From a virus: DNA of 34,973 nt. Shown here one piece after another: positions 24,247-32,503 of this stretch (position 1 is its first letter; each line of letters opens with the position of its first letter). The translations under genes were made by a program, and so were the position numbers. The stretch is taken from IMG/VR virus record IMGVR_UViG_3300025120_000230, positions 1 through 34,973 of that record; one strand, 5' to 3'. A model generated the notes under the pieces. It saw nothing but the letters and a program-made list of their open reading frames with translations. It did not search any database and had not been told where the DNA came from.

Positions 24247-26079
24247 TTAGTCGTTTGCATCATTATTTAAAGAATTTACCTCATCGGTATATTCTTTTTC
24301 AACATCCATCGTTTCTTCTAACAATTTTCTGTCATGAGTTCCTAATTTTTTTAAGTCTTTTTCCATTGCGTTATAGTGTGCAAGTGCTATTCCGTATTGT
24401 TTCCGTCTATCATGACTTCCCAACGGGTCTCTACCACGAGCTCCACTATCTTTTCCAAACTTATTCGGTTCTTTTGGTCTACCACCGATTTCATCACCGC
24501 TCCTACCTACATTTCCAAGTTCAGCTGCATCTTCAGGATTTATTTCAGGTTCACCACCCGTCTCACCACCCATCATAGCTCCTTGTGTTCCAACAGCTTC
24601 ACCACTTTTAACAGGATCATTACCTTCTTGTTCTATTTGATCCCACCTAAACTTTCTCTTTTGGTCTTTAATAATACCAAGTCTTATTTTTTCTTTTTCA
24701 TCTTCTGTAAATTTAAAAATATTATTATATATCCACTCCGAATCCGCTATCTTAGAATCCATAAAGGATTGTGCTAAACTCTGTTTAGAATTCCACAACT
24801 CTACTTTTTCTTCTTCATAGATTTTTGACGGATTCGTAAGCATCAACTCAAAATCTACTAAATCTGCATCAGTATAACCTTGTGAATATAAATGAACTAT
24901 ACCAATTTTAGTTAATTCACTAATTGTAATTCTTTGTATTCTTTCTATCGTTCTAGCAAAACGAACATCTTCAGCTGCTAATGTAGCTTTACTACCAAGT
25001 GATTCCTCATAACCCATAAAGGCCTTTGGAACTTTTAGTGCTGCAAATAATTTGTTTCTTAGATATTCTATATCATCAACCGAGTCATAATTCAATCCAG
25101 CCAAACTATCAATCTGTGTTCCACTATCTCCACCACGAACAGGTAGGAAAAAATCCTCCGTTAAGTTTTGCATATTATATTTTAAGTTGTAATCACCAGT
25201 AGCGTTATCGATAACAGGAGCCTTTTTCATTTTACTTACAATTTTTTGCATAAAATTTTCAACTTCTGTTGGTGGTATGTTTCCAATATCAATCTTAAAC
25301 ACTCTTTTTTCAGGTGCCCTCATGATTCTATGAATCAACATGGCATCTTCCATAAGTGAAAGTTGTTTCCAAATCTTACGACCACCTTCAATCATACCTT
25401 TACCATAAGGTAAGAAGTTTGAATCACTCAATAATCTAAAATGTGCTATTTCGTATGAGTCAAATTCCTTTTCACTTCGATTGTATGAGTGTCTATGGTC
25501 AGCATCTTCTACCATAAATTTAGTCATATAAGGATTTTCAGGATCTAAACCATCAATTCTTGTTACATCATATGTTGACATTGGAACTACATTTGTAACA
25601 CCATATTTATCTTTTATATCTAAATAAAGATAAAAATCTCCATACTTACACATATTACGAATCCAAGGCCATAGGTTGAATTCAATATTCATGACATCAT
25701 AATATAAATTATGAAGAATATCATGTATATTTGAATTTTCAGTTCTTATATCTAACACCTTACCATACTCAGACCTCATTGTCGATTCATCAGCGTAGAT
25801 ATCAAGTGCAGAAGATATTATGGAATCATTATCCATTTCTTCATAATCTCTAAACAACCCAAGTCTTTGTGCCTGAAAACTTGTCGCCTGTGATTTTCCA
25901 TAACCACCAGTAGCAAGATTGGTATACAATCTTCCATATCTATCAACTAAATTATCTTTAGTAGCTGATTGAATTCTCTGAGTATCAGCAATCTTTAATC
26001 TTTTTCCACCTGCATGTCTTACGATTACATTTGTGGAAAATAATCTTTTTAGTCTTGCTCTTAATTTTGATTCGGCCAT
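24247..26079 (-). CDS. 20: Portal protein gp20
   Basis: The 610-residue protein fits T4-type portals: GLFRDYEEMDNDSIISSALD and YADEST near residues 75-105, WPWIRNMCKYGDFYLYLDIK, VPMSTYDVTRIDG, then HFRLLSDSNFLPYGKGMIEG, AMLIHRIMRAPEKRVFKIDI, and VPKAFMGYEESLGSKATLAA. The portal is the dodecameric ring at the packaging vertex to which terminase docks. The C-terminus is acidic and Gly-rich. ATG at 26079 follows AAGAGGATAAA, 12 nt after the terminase stop. In T4 the sheath and tube genes lie between 17 and 20; here they do not. Confidence 0.95.
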   Translation of the reverse strand: MAESKLRARLKRLFSTNVIVRHAGGKRLKIADTQRIQSATKDNLVDRYGRLYTNLATGGYGKSQATSFQAQRLGLFRDYEEMDNDSIISSALDIYADESTMRSEYGKVLDIRTENSNIHDILHNLYYDVMNIEFNLWPWIRNMCKYGDFYLYLDIKDKYGVTNVVPMSTYDVTRIDGLDPENPYMTKFMVEDADHRHSYNRSEKEFDSYEIAHFRLLSDSNFLPYGKGMIEGGRKIWKQLSLMEDAMLIHRIMRAPEKRVFKIDIGNIPPTEVENFMQKIVSKMKKAPVIDNATGDYNLKYNMQNLTEDFFLPVRGGDSGTQIDSLAGLNYDSVDDIEYLRNKLFAALKVPKAFMGYEESLGSKATLAAEDVRFARTIERIQRITISELTKIGIVHLYSQGYTDADLVDFELMLTNPSKIYEEEKVELWNSKQSLAQSFMDSKIADSEWIYNNIFKFTEDEKEKIRLGIIKDQKRKFRWDQIEQEGNDPVKSGEAVGTQGAMMGGETGGEPEINPEDAAELGNVGRSGDEIGGRPKEPNKFGKDSGARGRDPLGSHDRRKQYGIALAHYNAMEKDLKKLGTHDRKLLEETMDVEKEYTDEVNSLNNDAND

Positions 26080-26091
26080 TTTATCCTCTTA

Positions 26092-27669
26092 TTATTTTAT
26101 TAACCAAGTTAAATCTTCTGCCTCACCTTGACCAATTTTCATTTTCCAATCATCGGTAGAACCTTCTGATGGAGTATATACTGAGTCATATGCTAACATT
26201 TTATCTAACACGGTTTTTTGTAGTGCGATACCCTCTGATTTTAATCTTAGGGCGGTATCTCTTACCCATAGTCCAATAGATAGTGACATTGCTAAATCAT
26301 CATTATATCCTGACATTGCCTCTGCTCTATTATTGTTCCATATAAATACAAATAATTCATCTACTAATCTTGATGAGTGTATTATTACTGATTTTTCCCT
26401 AAAGTATTCTTCAAGTTTTGCTATTACTAATGGTCTTGTTTTCATCGTCATTGAAAATCCAGGAACCATTTGTCTTTCTGAATTTCTATATCGGTTTGTT
26501 ACTTGTCTTGCGACATCTACATAATGTAAATCTTTACTTGTATAAAATAGATTATCGTATTGTCTATCAATAACTTGTTGAATTGCTGCCCAACCAATAC
26601 TTGAGTTCTCAATCACAAGTAGTGCGTTGTTATATTCTGTAGCAGTATTCATACATAAATTACCAAAATCTTTGGTAGAAATCTTTCCTTTGTATTCTGC
26701 AACTTGTTCCATATTTTCAACATCCAATACATGAAATGCTGAAAAGTCTTGTCCATCACCACGAGCAACATCAGCGGCAACTACATAATCTTTGTTGTAA
26801 TTTGGTTGTCTGTATATCCACAGATTACTATCGATTCCTCTTTTTTCAATAGGCTCTTCTATTTGAGTAGTTTTATACTCTTCTAATATTCTTGGATCAA
26901 CAACACCTTGACCTGAAGTGATAAAATCACAATCACACTCTTGTGCGGCTCCACTCGGTCCTAAAAGTTTATCCTGTTCATCTCTCCAATCTTGTTCTCT
27001 ATCAGGATGACAAGTCCAATGAAGTTTGATAAAGTTCCAATCATTACTTCCTTCTTCTGCACCTACCCAAGTTTTGTGAAACCAATTACCAACACCATTT
27101 GGTGTGGACAGTGCTATACATTGACCACCTGTTGTTAAGGTGGCCTGAGCTGCAGTCCATATTGTATCAATTTTATCTACAAATGCTGCCTCATCAATAA
27201 CGAGTAAAGATAGTGCCTCTGAACGACCAGCATCATCAGTAGATGATACGGCCTTTACTTGAGAACCATTTGAATATCGTAGTGATAGTTTATTATCTTC
27301 AACACACTTTGACCTTACCCAACTTGGTAGGTTTGAGTGCATAACACGAATCTTAGTGACTAAATTTTTAGCAGTATCTTGTTTTGTTGCAATAACTAAT
27401 ATATTCTTATCTGTTTGAAATGTCATCATCCATAATGAGTATCCAGCAGTTAACGTGGATATACCCAACTGACGAGCCTTTAGAATAATATTATATTTAT
27501 TGTGTTTAAAATCTCTTATAGAATCTTCTTGAAACGGATATAAAGCAAAAGGAACTTTTCCTTTCATTGGATGTTGGATAACAGCATACTTTTTTAAGAA
27601 GTATACAGGATCTTGTGCACACTTTAAGTATTCTTGTTTAATTACATCTTTGATGTCCGCTTTCGCCAT
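26092..27669 (-). CDS. 17: Terminase large subunit gp17
   Basis: This is the packaging ATPase/nuclease. Walker A is KARQLGIST at 64-72, Walker B LLVIDEAAF at 155-163, coupling motif ALSTPNG at about 186-192. The C-terminal nuclease has Asp300 in VAADVARGDG, Glu354 in LLVIENSS and an Asp pair in GYNDDLAMS. At 525 aa it is somewhat shorter than T4 gp17 (610). Start ATG 27669 lies 1 nt after the upstream stop with no good ribosome site, so translation is probably coupled. No small terminase is recognisable, though one of the small genes at 27671-29411 could serve. Confidence 0.95.
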   Translation of the reverse strand: MAKADIKDVIKQEYLKCAQDPVYFLKKYAVIQHPMKGKVPFALYPFQEDSIRDFKHNKYNIILKARQLGISTLTAGYSLWMMTFQTDKNILVIATKQDTAKNLVTKIRVMHSNLPSWVRSKCVEDNKLSLRYSNGSQVKAVSSTDDAGRSEALSLLVIDEAAFVDKIDTIWTAAQATLTTGGQCIALSTPNGVGNWFHKTWVGAEEGSNDWNFIKLHWTCHPDREQDWRDEQDKLLGPSGAAQECDCDFITSGQGVVDPRILEEYKTTQIEEPIEKRGIDSNLWIYRQPNYNKDYVVAADVARGDGQDFSAFHVLDVENMEQVAEYKGKISTKDFGNLCMNTATEYNNALLVIENSSIGWAAIQQVIDRQYDNLFYTSKDLHYVDVARQVTNRYRNSERQMVPGFSMTMKTRPLVIAKLEEYFREKSVIIHSSRLVDELFVFIWNNNRAEAMSGYNDDLAMSLSIGLWVRDTALRLKSEGIALQKTVLDKMLAYDSVYTPSEGSTDDWKMKIGQGEAEDLTWLIK

Positions 27670-27670
27670 A

Positions 27671-27976
27671 TTAATATAATAAGTTTATGTCTGCACTACC
27701 ACTTATTTTACTTACAGAAAATGGATAGACTGATCCAGTAGTCAAATTTGAAGCCATTATAGTCCCACCACCTTGAAAGTATATTGTGCTATCATCAGAT
27801 ACGGCTCTTGATGAGTTGACTATCAATCCTCTATTTCCATTTGTAGTAGAACTCGTAGCATAAAAAGTTATACCTGTCGTATTTATTGTACGACTAAATT
27901 TTGCATTACTTTTACTGGTGTTCGGTGTTGAACCACTAACATTTCTATAAGTGTTAGGATATGCTGGTCCTGCCAT
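27671..27976 (-). CDS. Small Ser/Thr-rich structural-type protein (101 aa)
   Basis: ATG at 27976 follows AAAGGAGAAATAAA. Composition (Ser, Thr, Asn, Gly; few Lys) and alternating beta pattern (TINTTGITFYATSSTTNGNR, then GLIVNSSRAV, STIYFQGGGTIMASNLTTGS, ending SVYPFSVSKISGS) resemble the small virion proteins at 3017-3567 rather than its neighbours. No known family. Its location directly before the terminase gene is unusual for a tail-type protein; a capsid decoration role is possible. Confidence 0.65.
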   Translation of the reverse strand: MAGPAYPNTYRNVSGSTPNTSKSNAKFSRTINTTGITFYATSSTTNGNRGLIVNSSRAVSDDSTIYFQGGGTIMASNLTTGSVYPFSVSKISGSADINLLY

Positions 27977-27999
27977 TTTATTTCTCCTTTATATAATAA

Positions 28000-28281
28000 T
28001 TATTTAAGTTTTGAAAACTTACGAAGAAACTTGACAGCATCATCTACATCTTCATTTTTAAATGCCGTTTCCATCTTCTTTACTTCGTTCTTAGTTCTTG
28101 TTAATTTTCTTCTTGCATTAGCTAGAGTTCTTTTATTGGTTCTTTTTCTTGCTAACAATACATCTAAATCTTTTTGAAGTTGTTCTCTTTCGGATACGAC
28201 CTTTTCTATAATCTTTTTAAGTTCTAAAATTTCATTAGGTGTCGTCTTAAAAAAAGACTTGACTTTATCAATTAACCACAT
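28000..28281 (-). CDS. Small coiled-coil protein (93 aa)
   Basis: ATG at 28281 overlaps the upstream stop; GGAGATATTATA is the ribosome site. After a short hydrophobic start (MWLIDKVKSFF) the protein is one long charged coiled coil (ILELKKIIEKVVSEREQLQK through LTRTKNEVKKMETAFK). No enzymatic motif. Size, coiled coil and location before terminase are compatible with a small terminase subunit, but no DNA-binding motif is seen; this is only a possibility. Confidence 0.6.
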   Translation of the reverse strand: MWLIDKVKSFFKTTPNEILELKKIIEKVVSEREQLQKDLDVLLARKRTNKRTLANARRKLTRTKNEVKKMETAFKNEDVDDAVKFLRKFSKLK

Positions 28282-28562
28282 TATAATATCTCCATCATTC
28301 TTTTATAGGTTGATTCATTCTTTTCAGTTTTATGTGGTTCGTCAAAATCACTTTCCTTTGGTTTTTCATATTTACCATATCCATCTTTATCACGAGTTAT
28401 CTTTTCTTCCACTTTTGCAATTCTAAAGTTTACAACTTTTCTTCCGTTAATAGTTGGCATTCCATAATCATCTTTACCAATCTCTTTTACTTTAATTTTT
28501 TTATTTTTAAACTTACCACCTAATATGGTATCTCCAACATTTATATCAATAGTGATTGCCAT
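28281..28562 (-). CDS. Small basic beta protein (93 aa)
   Basis: The ATG at 28562 follows GGAGAGATTA and overlaps the previous stop (TAATG); an in-frame TTG four codons upstream overlaps the ribosome site and is not chosen. The N-terminal part, ITIDINVGDTILGGKFKNKK followed by IKVKEIGKDDYGMPTINGRK, reads as a small beta barrel of the KOW/SH3 type. The end is charged (KYEKPKESDFDEPHKTEKNE). In marine phages I recall similar G(D/E)xIxxGKFKNK proteins near the ligase-like gene. Function unknown. Confidence 0.65.
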   Translation of the reverse strand: MAITIDINVGDTILGGKFKNKKIKVKEIGKDDYGMPTINGRKVVNFRIAKVEEKITRDKDGYGKYEKPKESDFDEPHKTEKNESTYKRMMEIL

Positions 28563-28795
28563 TAATCTCTCCAACTTATCATAAGGTTTTGACCATCGAG
28601 TTTTTCAGTTACGTTATCCTCACGATTTAACTGACCGCCCAATCCCATTTCAATTATATTTTTTAAATCTTTGAAGGTTAGGTCTTTATCGTCAAAGGGA
28701 TGTGCCATGTGTCCATAGGCACCACCTTCGTTTAAGATTTCTCTTTTAATTTCTTCATCCCACCATTCTTTTGTCAAAGGCTTATACTTTTTCAT
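28562..28795 (-). CDS. N-terminal fragment of a ligase-like (DUF6267-type) protein (77 aa)
   Basis: The protein reads MKKYKPLTKEWWDEEIKREI, LNE-GG, GHMAHPFDDKDLTFKDLKNI and ends TEKLDGQNLMISWRD. KLDGQN matches motif I (KxDG/KxHGxN) of covalent nucleotidyltransferases such as RNA ligases, its Lys being the expected nucleophile. In intact relatives as I remember them, SWxx is followed by GKLIAARNKGHLK; here the gene stops, and that continuation is encoded 2 kb upstream inside 29705-32503. The leader ends in an ILNE-G site like those of the other internal proteins. No ribosome site; the ATG follows CTATTTATTA by 2 nt. Confidence 0.75.
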   Translation of the reverse strand: MKKYKPLTKEWWDEEIKREILNEGGAYGHMAHPFDDKDLTFKDLKNIIEMGLGGQLNREDNVTEKLDGQNLMISWRD

Positions 28796-28797
28796 AA

Positions 28798-28807
28798 TAA
28801 TAAATAG
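28798..28807 (-). promoter_or_regulatory. AT-rich element 2 nt upstream of the split-ligase N-fragment
   Basis: The minus strand reads CTATTTATTA-TT-ATG. The same ten bases with the same spacing precede the zinc-finger gene at 3826. Both genes lack Shine-Dalgarno sites. Confidence 0.35.
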
Positions 28808-28814
28808 TCATCCA

Positions 28815-29411
28815 TTAAATATTAATACTTTCTAATTCTGCTTCTGTTTCTACTTTCATCTTTTCATATTCTTCTATTGCCTCTGTTGCCATAGTTTTAA
28901 TCTTTTTAGTATCGACATTCCACTTCTCTTTCTCTATCTCAACACTATTCACACCAACTTGTTGTAAAAAGTTAGGTTGTTTAGTAGCTTCCTCTTCCCA
29001 ATTAGAAACACTTTTAATTTGTTCATCAATCCAAGATAATTTATTTTTTAATACCTTTGTCTTTTCCCATTCTTCATACTTACCTTCGATACGAAGCTTG
29101 TTTTCAAAATCAACTTGACAATCAAAGCAATGATTGAATAGACGATACATTTTATCATCTAATCTTTTTTTCATTATCTTTTTACAATTAGGACAAAACC
29201 AAGGCATTCTAGCTTCTCGTAGAGCATCAGAACGTTCATTTCTTTCTTCTCGTTCCTGTTTAATTTGTTCTTGTCTAGCCTGCTTCTCTTCTAAATCTTC
29301 CATTGGAAGAAAAATTCTTTTATCTGGCGTTTCTCCACGTGCTATCTGACGAATAGTTTTTACTTGTCTAGCTCTTTCTTGTGGATTATTACTTAACAAT
29401 GAATCACCCAT
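28815..29411 (-). CDS. Zinc-ribbon protein (198 aa)
   Basis: ATG at 29411, with GGAGTAATTAGGTT upstream. N-terminal third is charged and helical (LEEKQARQEQIKQEREERNE). Residues 70-108 hold a four-Cys ribbon: PWFCPNCKKIMKKRLDDKMY then NHCFDCQVDFENKL. The rest is helical with acidic tail (EAIEEYEKMKVETEAELESI). PWFCPxCKKxMKKRLD proteins recur in marine T4-like phages in my memory, function unassigned. It could bind DNA or act as a packaging accessory because it is three genes before terminase. It lies between the two halves of the ligase-like domain. Confidence 0.68.
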   Translation of the reverse strand: MGDSLLSNNPQERARQVKTIRQIARGETPDKRIFLPMEDLEEKQARQEQIKQEREERNERSDALREARMPWFCPNCKKIMKKRLDDKMYRLFNHCFDCQVDFENKLRIEGKYEEWEKTKVLKNKLSWIDEQIKSVSNWEEEATKQPNFLQQVGVNSVEIEKEKWNVDTKKIKTMATEAIEEYEKMKVETEAELESINI

Positions 29412-29414
29412 AAC

Positions 29415-29705
29415 CTAATTACTCCTTTTTAATGAATCTAACTTCCACTTAAACCTCAACTCTTCAAGTTCTTGGTCTCTTCTTAATGTGGATATTTCCA
29501 TTTTGATTAATTTTATCTTCTGTTCTTCTACCATTTGTTGTTCTAATCTACTAACTCTATCTTCCATCTTATACCAACCACCACCAAAACCACCAATAGC
29601 TGTAACAATACTTATCACAAACTTAATTAAGTTGTTTGCTTTTAACTTTTTTACCTGTTTATCACCAGCCCATTCTAATAAATCATCCTCCCAATCATCA
29701 CTCAT
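29415..29705 (-). CDS. Small membrane-anchored coiled-coil protein (96 aa)
   Basis: An acidic N-terminus (MSDDWEDDLLEWAGD) is followed by one hydrophobic segment at about 26-44 (LIKFVISIVTAIGGFGGGWY) and then a charged coiled coil (EDRVSRLEQQMVEEQKIKLI through LRRDQELEELRFKW). ATG 29705 in a TAATG overlap. The layout of one membrane helix plus coiled coil resembles small phage membrane proteins such as holins or spanin-like proteins, but there is no lysis gene next to it. Function not assigned. Confidence 0.65.
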   Translation of the reverse strand: MSDDWEDDLLEWAGDKQVKKLKANNLIKFVISIVTAIGGFGGGWYKMEDRVSRLEQQMVEEQKIKLIKMEISTLRRDQELEELRFKWKLDSLKRSN

Positions 29706-32503
29706 TAGAATGCTAATAATCCTGTTATTTGGTTGATAGGTGCAAATGCTCCTGTAAACTTATATGTGTTACCTTTATACTTAAATACAATTCCTTCACT
29801 TGGAACTATTGCCTTTAGTCCACCTATAGCATTTAATCTATCCATCTGTATTTTTAATGTGTTTAGTTTCTTTAAATCACCACCACTTCTTACACTTGAT
29901 ATTGATTTATCTAATCTTTTCTTTATACCTTGAACTGCTTTATCAGGACTTGCAGCTAACCAACCACTAACATTTTTCATTATTTCAGAACCAACATCAA
30001 AAAATAAAACCTCAAATGGTTTCATATTCTGTTTCATTTGTTTTTGATGGTTGTTCTTATCATATCCCAATACCCATTCTTTAAACTTTGGATATTTTTC
30101 ATAATCCTTTCTAATCATTGGAACGGTATATTTTTTATTAAAGAAGGCCCACCTCATAGTCAAATTCTTTAATTGAGTTGGTTTCAACTTAACTTTAAAC
30201 TTTTTAGCATTTTGTAAAATAAATCTTTCCCACCATTTTTGATGATAAAGTGAAAGTGAATCGTTGTCTTTTAAATTAAACTCTTTTTGTAGTTTTTGTA
30301 ATCTCGTAAAGTATTTCTTTTTCATTTTACCAAAATCTTGATGTTTTGGAACTGTTAGGAAGTTAGGTTTTCCTATCTTATAATGTCTTTGAATGTTTTG
30401 GTTAACTTGTTTAATCATTCCAGCTAACATTCTTCCACTATCCGAAACCTGTCCTACAACATTACCATCATCATCATACTCAAGTGCTCCGTGAAATACT
30501 ATTTCAGCTTTATCATAATCGATAACATTTGCTGACTTTGGCCACATTACTTCAAGATTCATAAATGAACTGCCATTCATAAAAACTTTATCTCTTTGTT
30601 TATCAGATAGTTTACCTATAGCACTTTCCATATCTTTCATTGCAAATATAAAAGCATCTGCTATATCACCACGACCTTCAAACTTACTTTTCATACCATT
30701 TACATCGAGTGCAGTTTTTCCCTTATTCTTTAAATGTCCTTTGTTTCTTGCAGCTATTAATTTACCCTCATTTAACATTTCTTTACCCTCATGTAGTCTA
30801 TCATCTTTATCTTTATTTATATCAGATAGTTTTTTTGATTTAGTAATATCTTCTTCTTCTACTTTCCAAGTATCTTTAATATCTATACCATCTTTTGGAT
30901 TCATCATGAACTTTATCAATTCCCAACCTAAAGCATCATTTATTTCTTTTTGTCGTTTAGCATATTTTTTAAATGGTTCATCTACACTTTGCCAATTTTT
31001 ACCATTTTGATTTACAGTTCTACCATATGTTACACTTGGAACTCTTTGATATTCGAATGTATAATCAAATGTAGGATCTACTGCACCATCTCCCAATATA
31101 AAATTTACTATTTCATATCCATGTTTTTCTGCCCATCTTGGTGAAATTCTTTTGTAATCTTCAAAATCTTCGAAGAAATCGTATAACCCTTCATCTGCTA
31201 AATTTGGAGCTGAAACATTAGAACTTTCTAATATTACTTTATTTATATCAGTTTGTTTTAAAAAAGTTTCATAATATTCATATAACTTTCTGAACTTATT
31301 AGTCATCATGGTGAATACACCCTTATCAAAGTAACCAAATGCATCTTTAAATAACTTTGGTCTTTCCTCATCTTTAATTTTAGGTGAACCCAATAAATCT
31401 CTCATTACCGTTCCACTAACTTCCTTACCACCTACTCTGATAGAAACATGAGGTGCAGTTAAGATATATCCGTGTTCTTCATACCCTTTTAAATTATTTT
31501 TATTTTTCTTAAATTCCTGATAATAAGACGGACTTCCATCTTTTTTCTTTCCACCTGCCAATCTACCCGCATCTTTAGCTCCAAATATATATATCACAGC
31601 GGTAGTCTCAGAATCGTATTTTTTTAGCACATTTTTTGCCACGTAGGGAATCTTCTCCTCTATGATACGATTCTTAGGAACACCCATCTTAACCATATGT
31701 CTAACTTTTTCTTTAAAGTTCATAGGATGTCTTGGTGGTTTTTTTATATTTGTAGTGGTGATGTATGCATCATCTACTTTTGATTTTAACCATTTATATG
31801 TTTTAAAATGATGTGGCCCGAATGGTTGATATCTACCACCATAGATTCCTACGATTTTTTTTATTTTTTTGACTTCAGTTATTTCCTTAATACTTTCTGT
31901 GGGTTGCTTTATCTCACCATCATAGTTTATTACCTTAACAGGTATTTTATTTCCATGACCAGTTTGTGCCATTAATCTCGTGTTTCCAGCTAACAACCAC
32001 ATCTCACCATTTTTATCTCTAACAGCAATTGGTGATTCTTGTGCCTCACCACTTTTTATATTTTTAGTTATGTAATCCCAACTCTTATCATATTCGATTG
32101 CCATTTTTTTAGCATGTTTCATTGGATTTTTAGAATCCAATACATCACCGGCATCACTATTATTTAACTTTCTTAAATCATCATCAGATAGTGTTTCTTC
32201 AGGTGCATCAAGTATTTTTTGTGTTAAATCATTTTCGTCTTTTGCTAGATTAGGCATTGCTTGAGATGCCACATCGTTTTCAAAATATTCACCAGTTTCA
32301 TCTTGAGCCTGTTCTCTTGAATATGGTTTTGTCTTTACGACATTTTCACCTTTTTCTTTTTTACCTGATGGATTAGATAACTCTATTGACTTGGGACTAT
32401 TAGGATAGTCTTTTAGATATTGTTTTTGAGCATCACCACTCATATCTGTCCACCAATCTTCAGGTAATAAGTCTCTTACGATTGATTCTACTAATTTTTT
32501 CAT
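29705..32503 (-). CDS. Multidomain protein: ParB-like, NMNAT-like, ligase-like C-terminal fragment (932 aa)
   Basis: ATG 32503 (ATGA overlap) follows GGTGGACGAAG. The N-terminus MKKLVESIVRDLLPED resembles a longer targeting peptide. A ParB-like domain has PIAVRDKNGEMWLLAGNTRL (158-177). After ESIKE (203-207) comes a nucleotidyltransferase of the NMN adenylyltransferase/cytidylyltransferase fold: GIYGGRYQPFGPHHFKTYKW with GPHH as the HxGH-type site, and SGTVMR at 363-368. A LADE438-G site precedes an unassigned region, and MLNE579-G580 precedes KLIAARNKGHLKNKGK, FMNLEVMWP (motif III-like) and EGIVFKYKG (motif IV-like). That last part (29705-30766) lacks motif I, which is encoded at 28562-28795. 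Confidence 0.85.
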   Translation of the reverse strand: MKKLVESIVRDLLPEDWWTDMSGDAQKQYLKDYPNSPKSIELSNPSGKKEKGENVVKTKPYSREQAQDETGEYFENDVASQAMPNLAKDENDLTQKILDAPEETLSDDDLRKLNNSDAGDVLDSKNPMKHAKKMAIEYDKSWDYITKNIKSGEAQESPIAVRDKNGEMWLLAGNTRLMAQTGHGNKIPVKVINYDGEIKQPTESIKEITEVKKIKKIVGIYGGRYQPFGPHHFKTYKWLKSKVDDAYITTTNIKKPPRHPMNFKEKVRHMVKMGVPKNRIIEEKIPYVAKNVLKKYDSETTAVIYIFGAKDAGRLAGGKKKDGSPSYYQEFKKNKNNLKGYEEHGYILTAPHVSIRVGGKEVSGTVMRDLLGSPKIKDEERPKLFKDAFGYFDKGVFTMMTNKFRKLYEYYETFLKQTDINKVILESSNVSAPNLADEGLYDFFEDFEDYKRISPRWAEKHGYEIVNFILGDGAVDPTFDYTFEYQRVPSVTYGRTVNQNGKNWQSVDEPFKKYAKRQKEINDALGWELIKFMMNPKDGIDIKDTWKVEEEDITKSKKLSDINKDKDDRLHEGKEMLNEGKLIAARNKGHLKNKGKTALDVNGMKSKFEGRGDIADAFIFAMKDMESAIGKLSDKQRDKVFMNGSSFMNLEVMWPKSANVIDYDKAEIVFHGALEYDDDGNVVGQVSDSGRMLAGMIKQVNQNIQRHYKIGKPNFLTVPKHQDFGKMKKKYFTRLQKLQKEFNLKDNDSLSLYHQKWWERFILQNAKKFKVKLKPTQLKNLTMRWAFFNKKYTVPMIRKDYEKYPKFKEWVLGYDKNNHQKQMKQNMKPFEVLFFDVGSEIMKNVSGWLAASPDKAVQGIKKRLDKSISSVRSGGDLKKLNTLKIQMDRLNAIGGLKAIVPSEGIVFKYKGNTYKFTGAFAPINQITGLLAF

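Noticed and set aside
24376-24777. Plus-strand ORFs opposite portal, fibre and polyprotein genes
   Set aside because: All plus-strand frames overlap well-supported minus-strand genes, lack ribosome sites and have Phe/Ile/Ser-rich composition typical of antisense to Lys/Glu-rich genes.
28000-28281. Small terminase subunit
   Set aside because: Position and coiled coil would fit, but no DNA-binding motif or recognisable gp16 similarity is seen, so it is left as a coiled-coil protein.
28562-28795. Split ligase as a simple frameshift or assembly error
   Set aside because: The two parts are separated by two complete genes, appear in reversed order, and the short gene has its own leader and clean coupling to the next gene. 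One indel cannot produce this.
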